The notes under the pieces were generated by a model. The model saw nothing but the letters and a program-made list of their open reading frames with translations. It was not told the origin of the DNA and did not search any database. The translations under genes were made by a program, and so were the position numbers. Of a stretch of DNA of 59,608 nucleotides, positions 45,979 to 55,542 are shown one piece after another. The first letter of the stretch is position 1, and each line of letters begins with the position of its first letter. Origin of the DNA: an uncultured Candidatus Poseidoniales archaeon (GTDB lineage: Archaea > Thermoplasmatota > Poseidoniia > Poseidoniales > Poseidoniaceae); assembly GCA_000246735.1 (NCBI GenBank), contig CM001443.1:731791-791398 (forward strand), given 5' to 3'.

Positions 45979-47607
45979 ATGGTCCAAACCCTTTCAGCAA
46001 CGATTGCGTTCACGCCGGAGCGGAAGGTCACGCATCTCTGCCTTGCAGGCGACGCCTCTTTCCTCGCGTGGGCTGAACAAGGGGGCAAGGTCTCTCTTGC
46101 CCCACTCGAAGACCATGTTCTTGGAGAAGTGTCTGGCGTATGGAACAACACAGCAGCCATTGTAGGGTTGTGTTCAAGAGGAAATCGTGTTTTTGCTTTG
46201 GATGAATTGAACGGCCTGACCTGTTTGGATGCCGAAGGAGAGGTCGCTTGGTTCTACGAGGTTCCTGGCGGTGGTTTTTCATTGCATCAAGGCTCAGAAA
46301 ACATGGCAGTGGTCGATGCATTGGGTCGGCTTCACCTGATTGGTTACGGTGGGGCGAACGTGGAACACGCACCATCTGTCGATGGCATACTCAAAGCATG
46401 TTTCATCAATGAAGCATTGGTTTTGTCTTGTGAAGATGGCACTGTGCAAGCAATTCGAAAAAATTCAGTTGTTTGGCGGCGCCCCGTCCGAGGCGATGTA
46501 GGAGAATCGATCACAGCGCTGGGAACAGATGCTGATGGCCACCTTGTTCTCGGTAGGGAAGGTTATGCACTCGTCGATGGTGATGAAGAAGCATTGGAAA
46601 TGGAAGTTTGGTGCCTTCGAACATTTGAGTTGATTCACCGAACTGATTTGAAAACCCGCCTCACCCACTGCACCCCTGGTGCATCAGGCGTTGTCTGCGG
46701 CTTTGATGATGGACTTGTCTCGAAATTTTCCAACGGCGTGTTTGAAGAAATTTTGAGAACGAATTATGCAATACAAGAGATTGTGGTGAGTGGTGCTAAT
46801 CTGATTGTCTCCTCATGGTTTTACCTCTTTGGTCATCGAACTGATGAAGGTTTGTGGAAAATTGAGCACCAAGGCATGCCGACACAGGTTCTTGCATCAA
46901 ACAATGGCAAGGTGTGTTTCTTTGCTGGTGATGATCAAAACGACTGGACTGATCCAGAGCCGATTGGGTATTTCCGCCTCGATGAAAACCTTCTCGAGGT
47001 CGACCCAACCGAACTTACTGAGTGGTTTCAAAAGGGTTCGATTGAGCCGCAACTTTCTGCCGAGGAGATATATAGAGTCGATGACTCGGTTGAGAAATTA
47101 CTCACCGAAGAAGAACGGTCCATGGTGGGTGGCTCGGTAGGAGCTTCCATTGAATCGCTTCAAGATGCCCTCGGTGATCTTAGCGACGAACTTGATGACG
47201 CCACTGCAGATTTGGGGACGCTGAATGTTGACGCTGAAGGTTTGCTTGAGGCCATGAATGACGAACTCTCGAACATGGCATTGCTGCCAGACGAAGACTT
47301 GTTTGATGCGTTGAATGAATCGGTGGTCGCTCCAATCGCACCCATTCCAAAAGCAGGAGAGGACCGAACGGTGGCCTGTGATTCAGATGGAACGTCAGTG
47401 GTTCTGCTCGATGGTCTTGGCTCAGAAGATGTTCAAAATCGAATTGTGATGTGGTCTTGGGTTGATGATACGGGCAAAGAAATCGCTTCACAACCGCAAG
47501 TCAAAGTACGCCTCGATGCTGGAGTGCATCGTTTTGAGTTGAGAATTTGCGACAGCGATGGAAGATGGTCAAGCGATTCCATTCAAGTGACCTTGACCAA
47601 GGCTTAG
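45979..47607 (+). CDS. Beta-propeller-like protein with C-terminal PKD-like domain
   Basis: Repeated propeller-like segments; C-term GEDRTVACDSDGTSVVLLDGLGSED...WSWVDDTGKEI...VRLDAGVHRFELRICDSDGRWSSDSIQVTL. Confidence 0.6.
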   Translation: MVQTLSATIAFTPERKVTHLCLAGDASFLAWAEQGGKVSLAPLEDHVLGEVSGVWNNTAAIVGLCSRGNRVFALDELNGLTCLDAEGEVAWFYEVPGGGFSLHQGSENMAVVDALGRLHLIGYGGANVEHAPSVDGILKACFINEALVLSCEDGTVQAIRKNSVVWRRPVRGDVGESITALGTDADGHLVLGREGYALVDGDEEALEMEVWCLRTFELIHRTDLKTRLTHCTPGASGVVCGFDDGLVSKFSNGVFEEILRTNYAIQEIVVSGANLIVSSWFYLFGHRTDEGLWKIEHQGMPTQVLASNNGKVCFFAGDDQNDWTDPEPIGYFRLDENLLEVDPTELTEWFQKGSIEPQLSAEEIYRVDDSVEKLLTEEERSMVGGSVGASIESLQDALGDLSDELDDATADLGTLNVDAEGLLEAMNDELSNMALLPDEDLFDALNESVVAPIAPIPKAGEDRTVACDSDGTSVVLLDGLGSEDVQNRIVMWSWVDDTGKEIASQPQVKVRLDAGVHRFELRICDSDGRWSSDSIQVTLTKA

Positions 47608-47637
47608 GCTGATGAAGGGGTCCATCCTCGCATCATC

Positions 47638-48408
47638 ATGGCCATCACCGACCCGTGGGTTGAATGCTTCTTTGTTGGCGCTCTCCAAATGAGGTGTTCA
47701 GTTGTGACAGACCGTTCAACAGGCGACACCGTCATCATCGATGGCGGCAGCGAACCGGATCGGCTCATTCAATGGATTGATCGGTTCGGTGGACGAGGTC
47801 CGGATTGGTCAAATGGGCCATCAAACATGAGCGAAGCGGTCCAACAACAACTCCCTGAACGAACAGTCGTCGCTTTGGTCAACACCCACGCTCACTTCGA
47901 TCACAGTGGCCATATCCCCGATTTACTCGAACATTATCCTGTGAAGTGGTACTTACATGGCGATGATACATACTTGCAGACGCTTGCACAATCCTCAGCA
48001 CGACGGTGGGGCTTTGACGCACCTGAGCCTGCAGTCGCCGACGAAGGATTGGTACCTTTGACAACAATGTCCTTTGGAGCACTTGACTTTGAGGTACTTC
48101 ATACACCGGGCCACACCCTTGGTGGTTGTTGCCTCAACCTGCTTGTCGACAACGGTGCCAACCACTTGTTCGTAGGTGATACCTTGTTCGCCGGATCTGT
48201 TGGCCGAACCGATTTACCAGATACAGGTGGTGACTTTGAGGTTCTAGCGGCGTCTATTCACACCCAATTGTGGCCTCTTGAGGGCAATACCATCGTGTAT
48301 CCAGGTCACGGACCTTTGACAACGATTGGCCATGAGCGAAGAACGAACCCCTTCGTAGGAGAAGGGGCTGGTGCAGGTGGAACGTTTGGTCGAGGCAAGT
48401 ATGCCTGA
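47638..48408 (+). CDS. Metallo-beta-lactamase-fold hydrolase (glyoxalase II-like)
   Basis: NTHAHFDHSGHIPDLLEHY (HxHxDH), LHTPGHTLGGCCLNLL, LFVGDTLFAGSVGRTDLP, VYPGHGPLTTIGHERRTNPF. Confidence 0.88.
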   Translation: MAITDPWVECFFVGALQMRCSVVTDRSTGDTVIIDGGSEPDRLIQWIDRFGGRGPDWSNGPSNMSEAVQQQLPERTVVALVNTHAHFDHSGHIPDLLEHYPVKWYLHGDDTYLQTLAQSSARRWGFDAPEPAVADEGLVPLTTMSFGALDFEVLHTPGHTLGGCCLNLLVDNGANHLFVGDTLFAGSVGRTDLPDTGGDFEVLAASIHTQLWPLEGNTIVYPGHGPLTTIGHERRTNPFVGEGAGAGGTFGRGKYA

Positions 48409-49341
48409 TCAAGCCATCATGCTCGAAAGCGTGGATTGGAGCACTGGTAGCGCATCTTCCCAAGTTCCAACAATTCCGTAATCGGCGTGCTGGAAAATCG
48501 GTGCGTCTGCGTCCTTGTTAATGGCCACGATGTACTTTGATGAACGCATGCCTGCAAGGTGTTGAATCGCTCCGGAGATTCCAACAGCGATGTACAAGTT
48601 CGGGTTCACTGTCTTGCCAGTTTGTCCGACTTGCATGGAGTGAGGGATTGACTCCCATGTATCGACAGCGGCGCGTGATGCGCCAACTGCGGCACCAATG
48701 GTGTCTGCAATCGCTTCCAAGTGGACGAAGTTGTCTGGGGAGCCCATTCCACGGCCGCCAGAAATAATGATGTTTGCCTCTGCAACATCGAGGCGTTGAG
48801 ATGCACGGGCCATGAATTCTTGAACAGCGGTTGCCATGTTGCCAGTTGTGTCAACAACAGCGACTTCACTTGCGCCACCGCTTGGAGCGGCGTCGAAGAC
48901 ATTTGCTCGAATGCTGACCACGGCAGGTCCCGAAAGGGCCACAGTTTGCATGGCCTTTCCGGAGTACACTGGTGATGTGAGTTGGTTTCCATTGATTGCA
49001 ACGACATCTTGCACAACCGAGAGGTTGCGTCGTGCAGCGAGGCGAGCTGCGAGATCCTTTGATTGAGGGGTTGCGGCCATTAGAATGGTGCCTGCAGGAG
49101 CGACGGCGTCGAGAGCAGAGGCCCAGCCAGCAGCATCGTAGTGAGCGAACGCATCGGATTTTGCGGCGATGACTTTGCTCGCACCCTGAATGGACGCAGC
49201 AGCATCAGCAATCGATGCATCAGTGCATGGTACAATGACGATTGGTGCGCTTCCCATTGCAGCAGCAGCGGTGACGAGTTCGGAAGTTGTGGCGTGGATG
49301 GTTCCTTTTGCGATTTCAGCAATTACAATTGTGTCTGTCAT
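48409..49341 (-). CDS. etfA: Electron transfer flavoprotein alpha subunit
   Basis: SGGRGMGSPDNFVHLEAIADTIGAAVGASRAAVD, QVGQTGKTVNPNLYIAVGISGAIQHLAGM, INKDADAPIFQHADYGIVG. Confidence 0.95.
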   Translation of the reverse strand: MTDTIVIAEIAKGTIHATTSELVTAAAAMGSAPIVIVPCTDASIADAAASIQGASKVIAAKSDAFAHYDAAGWASALDAVAPAGTILMAATPQSKDLAARLAARRNLSVVQDVVAINGNQLTSPVYSGKAMQTVALSGPAVVSIRANVFDAAPSGGASEVAVVDTTGNMATAVQEFMARASQRLDVAEANIIISGGRGMGSPDNFVHLEAIADTIGAAVGASRAAVDTWESIPHSMQVGQTGKTVNPNLYIAVGISGAIQHLAGMRSSKYIVAINKDADAPIFQHADYGIVGTWEDALPVLQSTLSSMMA

Positions 49342-49351
49342 GGTGTTCACC

Positions 49352-50089
49352 TCAAATGACGTTTGCCTCATCTCTGAGCAAGCGTGCGACTTCGGCAGCA
49401 GCAGCGCCGCCTTCGTATGATTTTCCGGCGGGCTTGGCAGGTGGCATGCTGTGGGCTACGACCGAAACGGTTGAGCCTTGCATTGCCACAGTTTTGACTT
49501 CGACTTTTGCTTTCTTAGCCTGCATGATTCCTTTCACGTTCGGCTTTCGAACCTTCATATCACCTTTGTCGCAGGAAATGACTGCTGGGAGTGGGACGGA
49601 GATACGGGCGTTGCCACCTTCGCTTGGTGCAATAACGGTCAAACCACTTTCAAAAGCGACTGAAATCACATTGGAAACAGAAGCCCATCCGAGGCGCTCT
49701 GCGATGCCTGGTCCGGTTGAGCCGGCGCCGGTGTCTGCTGCTGACTTTCCGCAGTAAACCACTTCAGCACCGATCTCAGTCAAGACGGTTGCAAGAGCGG
49801 ATTGGAGAGCGTTTGAATCGTGTTCGTCTTCGGTGTCGATGCGAACAATATGGTCGACACCGATGGCCTTTGCATCCTTGAGAACTTTGTCAGCCCCAGC
49901 GCCACCGAGGGTGAGTGCGGTCACTTCGCCACCGTTTGCTTCACGGTGCTTGAGGGCTGTTTCAACTGCAAATTCGTCGTATGGGCTCATGACTTTCTTC
50001 ACGGCCGACAAATCGACTCGATCACCAGAGACGACAATTTTTGCGTTGGTGTCTGGGACTTGCTTAACGAGAACGACGATGTTTGACAT
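49352..50089 (-). CDS. etfB: Electron transfer flavoprotein beta subunit
   Basis: MSNIVVLVKQVPDTNAKI, MSPYDEFAVETALKHRE, VYCGKSAADTGAGSTGPGIAERLGWASVSNV. Confidence 0.95.
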   Translation of the reverse strand: MSNIVVLVKQVPDTNAKIVVSGDRVDLSAVKKVMSPYDEFAVETALKHREANGGEVTALTLGGAGADKVLKDAKAIGVDHIVRIDTEDEHDSNALQSALATVLTEIGAEVVYCGKSAADTGAGSTGPGIAERLGWASVSNVISVAFESGLTVIAPSEGGNARISVPLPAVISCDKGDMKVRKPNVKGIMQAKKAKVEVKTVAMQGSTVSVVAHSMPPAKPAGKSYEGGAAAAEVARLLRDEANVI

Positions 50090-50237
50090 GGGGCACACGC
50101 TCCTCCTCAATGAGGGGACATTCCTCTCGACATGAATGGGATTCATGAACCTTAGCCCTGCTCAATCTACTCAAAACAGACCAGAACCACTCGTTAGGCG
50201 AAATGTTTGAAAGCCGTCGCAATAGGGCTCAAGTTCC

Positions 50238-51086
50238 ATGTCGAAGAAGAACGGAACAGAACCGACCCCCGAAGAAAAGAAACTCCTCGCAGCGTGGCGG
50301 ACCTTCTTTCAAAAGAACTGCAAAGCAGATTTTGCAGCGCTCACAACGAGCGAAGAAGATGTTTGGGGTTTCGAGCTGCAATGGTCATTGTTAGAGACAC
50401 ACAAGGGGCTCGGGCAATCCTTCCTCAACGATATGGAGAAATGCCTCCACTCTGGACAAATCGTCATCGAGGAGCAATTCCGAAATCACAACATCAAGCC
50501 ACGTCCTGTCATTCGAATTGTAGGCATCTCAGAACTCCACCGTTACCACCTCGTCGATCTTCGCATGCGCGATCGGACTCGCTTTTTGCGCTTTGATGCA
50601 GTGGTACACAGCACAAGCCGCGCCATGGGTTGGCTCAAGCGCTCTGCTTACACGTGCAACGAATGCACGCATGAATGGGTCATCAAGGAAGCACTTGCCA
50701 GAGCGCGAACGAAAGCGGAAGCATGCCCAATGTGCTTGAGAAGGGGCTTCGACTTGCTTCTTGAAGGTGCGAAGCGAGAGGACTTACCCGATCCAAGAGA
50801 CATCCGAATGGATCTTGAGCGTAATTACTACGAGGATATTCAATACATCGAATTGTTCGATCCAACCTGCCTCAGGGATGAGGAACTTCCCGATGATGTA
50901 CCGACCATCACCGCTGTGTTGAGTGACGAATACGTCAACCAGTTTTCTCCTGGCCAATGCATCACTGTGAATGCGCTCATTGGCGTGGACCATTTGCCTT
51001 CACGGGATTACATTCGTGACACACGTCGAATTCTTCGACTTGACATTCACAGTGTGGAGGAAGGCTTCTCCCTTCACGAAGAATGA
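50238..51086 (+). CDS. Stand-alone protein resembling the MCM N-terminal (A-domain/Zn-ribbon/OB) region, no AAA+ domain
   Basis: RFDAVVHSTSRAMGWLKRSAYTCNECTHEWV...CPMC Zn ribbon, then DIQYIELFDPTCLRDEELPDDVPTITAVLSDEYVNQFSPGQCITVNALIGVD resembling the MCM OB-fold pattern (Q-ELP-G--PR-I-V-L--DLVD--PGD-V-VTG). Confidence 0.6.
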   Translation: MSKKNGTEPTPEEKKLLAAWRTFFQKNCKADFAALTTSEEDVWGFELQWSLLETHKGLGQSFLNDMEKCLHSGQIVIEEQFRNHNIKPRPVIRIVGISELHRYHLVDLRMRDRTRFLRFDAVVHSTSRAMGWLKRSAYTCNECTHEWVIKEALARARTKAEACPMCLRRGFDLLLEGAKREDLPDPRDIRMDLERNYYEDIQYIELFDPTCLRDEELPDDVPTITAVLSDEYVNQFSPGQCITVNALIGVDHLPSRDYIRDTRRILRLDIHSVEEGFSLHEE

Positions 51087-51087
51087 A

Positions 51088-52233
51088 TCACTTACGCAGT
51101 TTAGAAACAGCGTCCAGCGTTTCAGGTTTTGCTTCGAAATGGGCAGCAACCGCTTGCAGCCCTCGACTGATGCCGGCAGCAACACCGAGTTTCGCATCCA
51201 ATGGGTGAAGGGTTCCATCGCTGACCGCCGCTTTGAATTCAGCAAGGTCCGTCCATGTTGACGGCTCTCCGAATTTCGGGTTCGGTGTGACCACAATCTC
51301 GCCCCACTCAGGGAGCACCACATGTTCTGCAAGTTCGTAGACCGGAGAATCGTTGTCTTCCGGGTTAAGGTAAGCATGCTTCTTCATCTTGTTTCGAAGG
51401 ATGTTTTCTGCATCGTGAAGTAAAATGGCTCCAGATGGATCTGATTTGCTCATTTTGTGGTCGAAACTTTCCATCCGTGTTCCTGTAGCCTTGAGGGAAG
51501 AAATGATTGGTGTATGGATGCATGTGGCTTTTGCCCATCCCCACTTTGTTGCAACATCTCGCATGAACATGTGTGCCTTTCGTTGGTCCATGCCTCCGAT
51601 GGCTACATCGATTTTGAGTTCGAAAATGTCGCTGGCTTGCATGGCTGGGTAGTAGAATTTGGAGAGGTCGTGGTCAGAAGAGGCTTCATCTCGGCCCATG
51701 ATGGTGAATGTTTTGCGTACCATCGCCAGTGTTGCTCCCTTCGAGCACCGCAGCACCCTTGCCCAGTAGTCTCCATTGTTCATCAGTGTTGACGCCCACA
51801 CGAAGCGAAGTTGACCAGGGCCGTCACCTTCTTCGGGGTGACCCAAGAGCGCACGAAACGTCTCTTCCATGTAGGTCGCTGTTGTTTGTATATCTGCCAT
51901 CACGCCGTTGTACTTGTCGTTGACCCATGCGTGCCAATCTGCTAAGAAAATCAGGACGTTTGCATCTGCATCCAACATTCTTCGGAGTTGGAGCGAAAGC
52001 ACCTTCCATCCAATGTGCGCTTTCCCAGACGGTTCAAAACCCACATAGCAGCGAATTGTCCCGTCGCCGCCGAGGCTTGTGCCATCGGCCAAGCAATCAA
52101 CAAGGTGACTGATCCCAACGGTCTCATCAACGCTGCCAACCATCATGGCCAGGCGTGCTTTTTGCGCCTCGTCCAATTCTAGGATGCGCGGGCATTGTTC
52201 TGTGTGTGGTTGTAGGATGGCTTCAATATCCAT
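51088..52233 (-). CDS. tyrS: Tyrosyl-tRNA synthetase
   Basis: RCYVGFEPSGKAHIGWKVLSLQLRRMLDADANVLIFLADWHAWVNDKY, GGMDQRKAHM, HKMSKSDPSGAILLHD. Confidence 0.93.
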   Translation of the reverse strand: MDIEAILQPHTEQCPRILELDEAQKARLAMMVGSVDETVGISHLVDCLADGTSLGGDGTIRCYVGFEPSGKAHIGWKVLSLQLRRMLDADANVLIFLADWHAWVNDKYNGVMADIQTTATYMEETFRALLGHPEEGDGPGQLRFVWASTLMNNGDYWARVLRCSKGATLAMVRKTFTIMGRDEASSDHDLSKFYYPAMQASDIFELKIDVAIGGMDQRKAHMFMRDVATKWGWAKATCIHTPIISSLKATGTRMESFDHKMSKSDPSGAILLHDAENILRNKMKKHAYLNPEDNDSPVYELAEHVVLPEWGEIVVTPNPKFGEPSTWTDLAEFKAAVSDGTLHPLDAKLGVAAGISRGLQAVAAHFEAKPETLDAVSKLRK

Positions 52234-52254
52234 GCCAAACCCTCCAGTGTGTGC

Positions 52255-52779
52255 TCAAAGTAGGTCGTTCAGTTTCTTGACCTTGCCTTCTGAAGGCGCC
52301 GTACCAGATTCGATCATCGATTCGAGTTCAGCAATCATTGCATGTGCCTTTTCGACGGTTGCTGCATCCAGACTCGTACTCATTTCCATGGTCTTGTGAG
52401 CCATCTTGATAGCGGATTTTGCCTTTGAGAACTTCTTTGCTTCTTCTTTTGCTTTGTCGCCCCGTTGCTTTGGCGTGTAGCCAGTTGCCTCATCCAAGAA
52501 GGATGAGTAACGCTTTCGGGATTCCATTGCTTCTTCTCGACCACCGTCGGCGCTGAGGAAAGCGGAGAGATCAGATCCTTTGAGTTGTTGAACGTCGAGG
52601 GCGAGTTTGCCATCAGTTCCAAATTCGCCGCTGATATGGGTCATGATGCCGTATGTTCCAGTGAATACACCGTCTGCATCAACTTGCAGGTCGTTGAAAT
52701 ACTGTGCAGCCAACTTAGCTAAGCCTGCGTTACCGCCCATTTTTTTCTCTAATCCACGCTTGACTGCAAATTGCTCCAT
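52255..52779 (-). CDS. Uncharacterised helical/charged protein
   Basis: MEQFAVKRGLEKKMGGNAGLAKLAAQYFNDLQVDADGVFTGTYGI...; clean ORF in operon-like position upstream of tyrS. Confidence 0.6.
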   Translation of the reverse strand: MEQFAVKRGLEKKMGGNAGLAKLAAQYFNDLQVDADGVFTGTYGIMTHISGEFGTDGKLALDVQQLKGSDLSAFLSADGGREEAMESRKRYSSFLDEATGYTPKQRGDKAKEEAKKFSKAKSAIKMAHKTMEMSTSLDAATVEKAHAMIAELESMIESGTAPSEGKVKKLNDLL

Positions 52780-52898
52780 AGACACTCCAAACCGCTCTTG
52801 AACATAAGGCTCACCGTGAAAAGAGAAGGCTGTTGGTCGTTGCAGTCTGAATTGAGTTCTTCTGTGGGGTTTTTGTCCTCATGCACGCTGGCACTCCC

Positions 52899-54077
52899 AT
52901 GCGAAAGGCCTCGATTGCGTTGCTGATGATGCTGTTGATGATGGTGCCAAGCGTGCAATCACAACCAGAGTCACTGATTGACCTCAAACTTGAGGACACT
53001 CTTTCTGACAATGATCTCGGAATCAAAACTGGTGCTGTCTCGCCTGATGGTCTTCGAGTTCTCATCGCTGGTGAAGATGGATATGCTCACCTTTTGTCGG
53101 CCACCGATGCTGGCGATCGAGGTCAGGATATCGAACTCAACTCTGGGCGCTCAGATACCTTCCAAGATGTGGCTTGGCACCCCGGTGCAAAGACTGCTTT
53201 GATGACCGGAGATTTTGGCATGGCCATGAGGTATGTTGCCTCCGATTACAGCATTGGACCTGTCAATGGTTCAGGAGCCATTTTCGGATTGAACATGACG
53301 GCCGTCGAGTGGCGCCCATCCGGCGACTATGCATACTTCGGAGCCGTTGACGGGAGCGTTTGGAAATTTTCAGAAGGCACTGGATTGGTTCAACTCGAGG
53401 GAACAGGCAGTTCTGCAGTTTCGGACATCACTTGCCATCGTCAAGAACAAATTTGTATTGTTGCCACGCTCAGCGACGGTCTTGCAACCATTGACCAAAC
53501 CCATCGGGTAACCTTCATCGCCGGCACGAGCACAGAGACATGGATTGGAGCTGATTGCGCTGATCCTACGCTCAATGAGTGCGTTGGGTTTGCAAGCGGA
53601 TTAAAGACACAAGCCATCCGACTTGACATTCAGGATGCGGGTCAATCGACCACAGAGAACCTGATGCAGTTTGGGACGCTGTCCGGCGATTTCACTGCTG
53701 TTTCAAGAGGCTACGATGGAACCACCTTGATTCACATGGCGCCCTTTGCAACCGTCCGCCAACAACCGATTGTGTCTGAAGCCTATGCACAAATTGTGGC
53801 AGAGGACGCCGTTGAGTGGGACCCGATTATTGCAGGCCGATCTCTTTCAGTCGTCTGGGAGAACGATCAACGGGAAGGGTTCATCATCACCAATTTTGGA
53901 AACATTGTGTCTTTTTCGCCAGAACCGGCTGTTGAGATTGACAACAGCATCATGACTGTGGCCGTGCTTGCTGCAGTTGTAATCGCTGTACCTGGGACCA
54001 TTTTGGGCCTTGTTTATATGAACAGTTCAACCTTGCAACGCCTCTACAAGAACTGGCGCGGTATTTCGAAGTCCTGA
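52899..54077 (+). CDS. Secreted/membrane-anchored beta-propeller-like protein
   Basis: Signal peptide MRKASIALLMMLLMMVPSVQSQ; GAVSPDGLRVLIAGEDGYAHLLSATD propeller-like repeats; C-terminal TM VAVLAAVVIAVPGTILGLVYM. Confidence 0.7.
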   Translation: MRKASIALLMMLLMMVPSVQSQPESLIDLKLEDTLSDNDLGIKTGAVSPDGLRVLIAGEDGYAHLLSATDAGDRGQDIELNSGRSDTFQDVAWHPGAKTALMTGDFGMAMRYVASDYSIGPVNGSGAIFGLNMTAVEWRPSGDYAYFGAVDGSVWKFSEGTGLVQLEGTGSSAVSDITCHRQEQICIVATLSDGLATIDQTHRVTFIAGTSTETWIGADCADPTLNECVGFASGLKTQAIRLDIQDAGQSTTENLMQFGTLSGDFTAVSRGYDGTTLIHMAPFATVRQQPIVSEAYAQIVAEDAVEWDPIIAGRSLSVVWENDQREGFIITNFGNIVSFSPEPAVEIDNSIMTVAVLAAVVIAVPGTILGLVYMNSSTLQRLYKNWRGISKS

Positions 54078-54148
54078 TTCCGGTTCACGGCGTGCCTGCA
54101 TGGTTAGGTTCTTGAAGCGCCTCTGTCCACAAGAATTTGAGGGGTCCC

Positions 54149-55324
54149 ATGGAACCATACGAAGGCGTCGATTTTTACGACATTGAAAGTCTCTTGACAG
54201 AAGAAGAAATCATGATTCGCGACATGGTGCGCGATTGGGTTGACGAAGAAGTTCTCCCTAAGATCGAACACGCATGCGCTGAGGGGGTTTTCCTTGATGA
54301 ATGGCGCGTTGCACTCGGTGAAATGGGTGTGCTCGGTGCACCACTGAAAGGCTATGGATGCCCAGGACTCTCATACGTCGCTTACGGCTTGATCTGCCAA
54401 GAACTCGAACGTGGCGACTCCGGACTGCGCTCTTTCGCCTCCGTGCAAGGCTCACTTGCCATGTACCCAATCTGGGACTTTGGTACAGAAGAACAGAAAA
54501 ATCACTACTTGCCAAAGATGACTTCAGGTGAGTGGATTGGCTGTTTCGGATTAACCGAACCAGATTATGGATCTAACCCCGGTGACATGATCACCAAAGC
54601 CGAAGACATGGGCGACCACTACTTGCTAAACGGTGCAAAGATGTGGATTACTAACGGAACCATCGCAGATGTGGCTGTTGTTTGGGCAAAACTCGACGGC
54701 GTGATCCGTGGTTTCATTGTCGAAAAGGGCGATGAAGGCTTTAGTGCTCCCGAAATGAAAGGGAAGCACTCTCTCAAAGCATCAGTGACAAGCGAACTCG
54801 TGTTCCAAGACTGCAAGATTCCAAAAGACCGGATGCTTCCAGGCGTCAAGGGATTGCGTGGACCTTTCTCCTGCTTGAACAACGCTCGCTTCGGAATCTC
54901 GTGGGGCGCACTCGGTGCAGCAATGGCCTGCTTCCACAGCGCGAAGACCTATTCACTTTCTCGAATTCAATTCGACCACCCCATCGCTTCGTATCAATTG
55001 GTGCAAAACAAACTTGCTTGGATGCTCAGAGAGATCACGAAGGGGCAACTTCTCGCCTATCACCTAGGGCGAAAGAAGGATGACGGTACATGGTTCAACG
55101 AACAAATCTCCCTTGCCAAAATGAACAACGTCGATATTGCCCTTGAGATTGCTCGTGTCGCTCGTGACATTCACGGAGCGAACGGTGTCCTCGACGAATA
55201 CCCAGTCATGCGACACATGGCCAACCTCGAATCAGTCAAGACGTACGAAGGAACGCACGACATTCACAACTTGATTATCGGGCGATACATCACCGGAATC
55301 CAAGCCTTCACACGAACTGTGTGA
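54149..55324 (+). CDS. Acyl-CoA dehydrogenase, glutaryl-CoA dehydrogenase-like
   Basis: GYGCPGLSYVAYGLICQELERGDSGLRSFASVQGSLAMYPIWDFGTEEQKNHYLPKMTSGEWIGCFGLTEPDYGSNPGDM; ARDIHGANGVLDEYPVMRHMANLESVKTYEGTHDIHNLIIGR. Confidence 0.9.
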   Translation: MEPYEGVDFYDIESLLTEEEIMIRDMVRDWVDEEVLPKIEHACAEGVFLDEWRVALGEMGVLGAPLKGYGCPGLSYVAYGLICQELERGDSGLRSFASVQGSLAMYPIWDFGTEEQKNHYLPKMTSGEWIGCFGLTEPDYGSNPGDMITKAEDMGDHYLLNGAKMWITNGTIADVAVVWAKLDGVIRGFIVEKGDEGFSAPEMKGKHSLKASVTSELVFQDCKIPKDRMLPGVKGLRGPFSCLNNARFGISWGALGAAMACFHSAKTYSLSRIQFDHPIASYQLVQNKLAWMLREITKGQLLAYHLGRKKDDGTWFNEQISLAKMNNVDIALEIARVARDIHGANGVLDEYPVMRHMANLESVKTYEGTHDIHNLIIGRYITGIQAFTRTV

Positions 55325-55542
55325 TTGTGAAGCAATGCAACGGCCCAGTGCCAGTCTTGGAAGGAAATGAGTTCTTTAGCATGTCTTTCATGGTCTCTGT
55401 GCTCGGTTCACCAATCGGTGGTGCTACACTTCGTGAGAGACGCTCATTGACAAAACACAATCGACGTTTCCCATCGGAGTAAAATCCAGGAATACCCGCT
55501 TGCACATGGAGCAATGGCAGCAGAATGCTTCCCTTGCCGCCT

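Noticed and set aside
48341-48372. Hairpin CCCCTTCGTAGGAGAAGGGG
   Set aside because: Lies inside the MBL-hydrolase coding region; no T-tract or context supporting a regulatory role.
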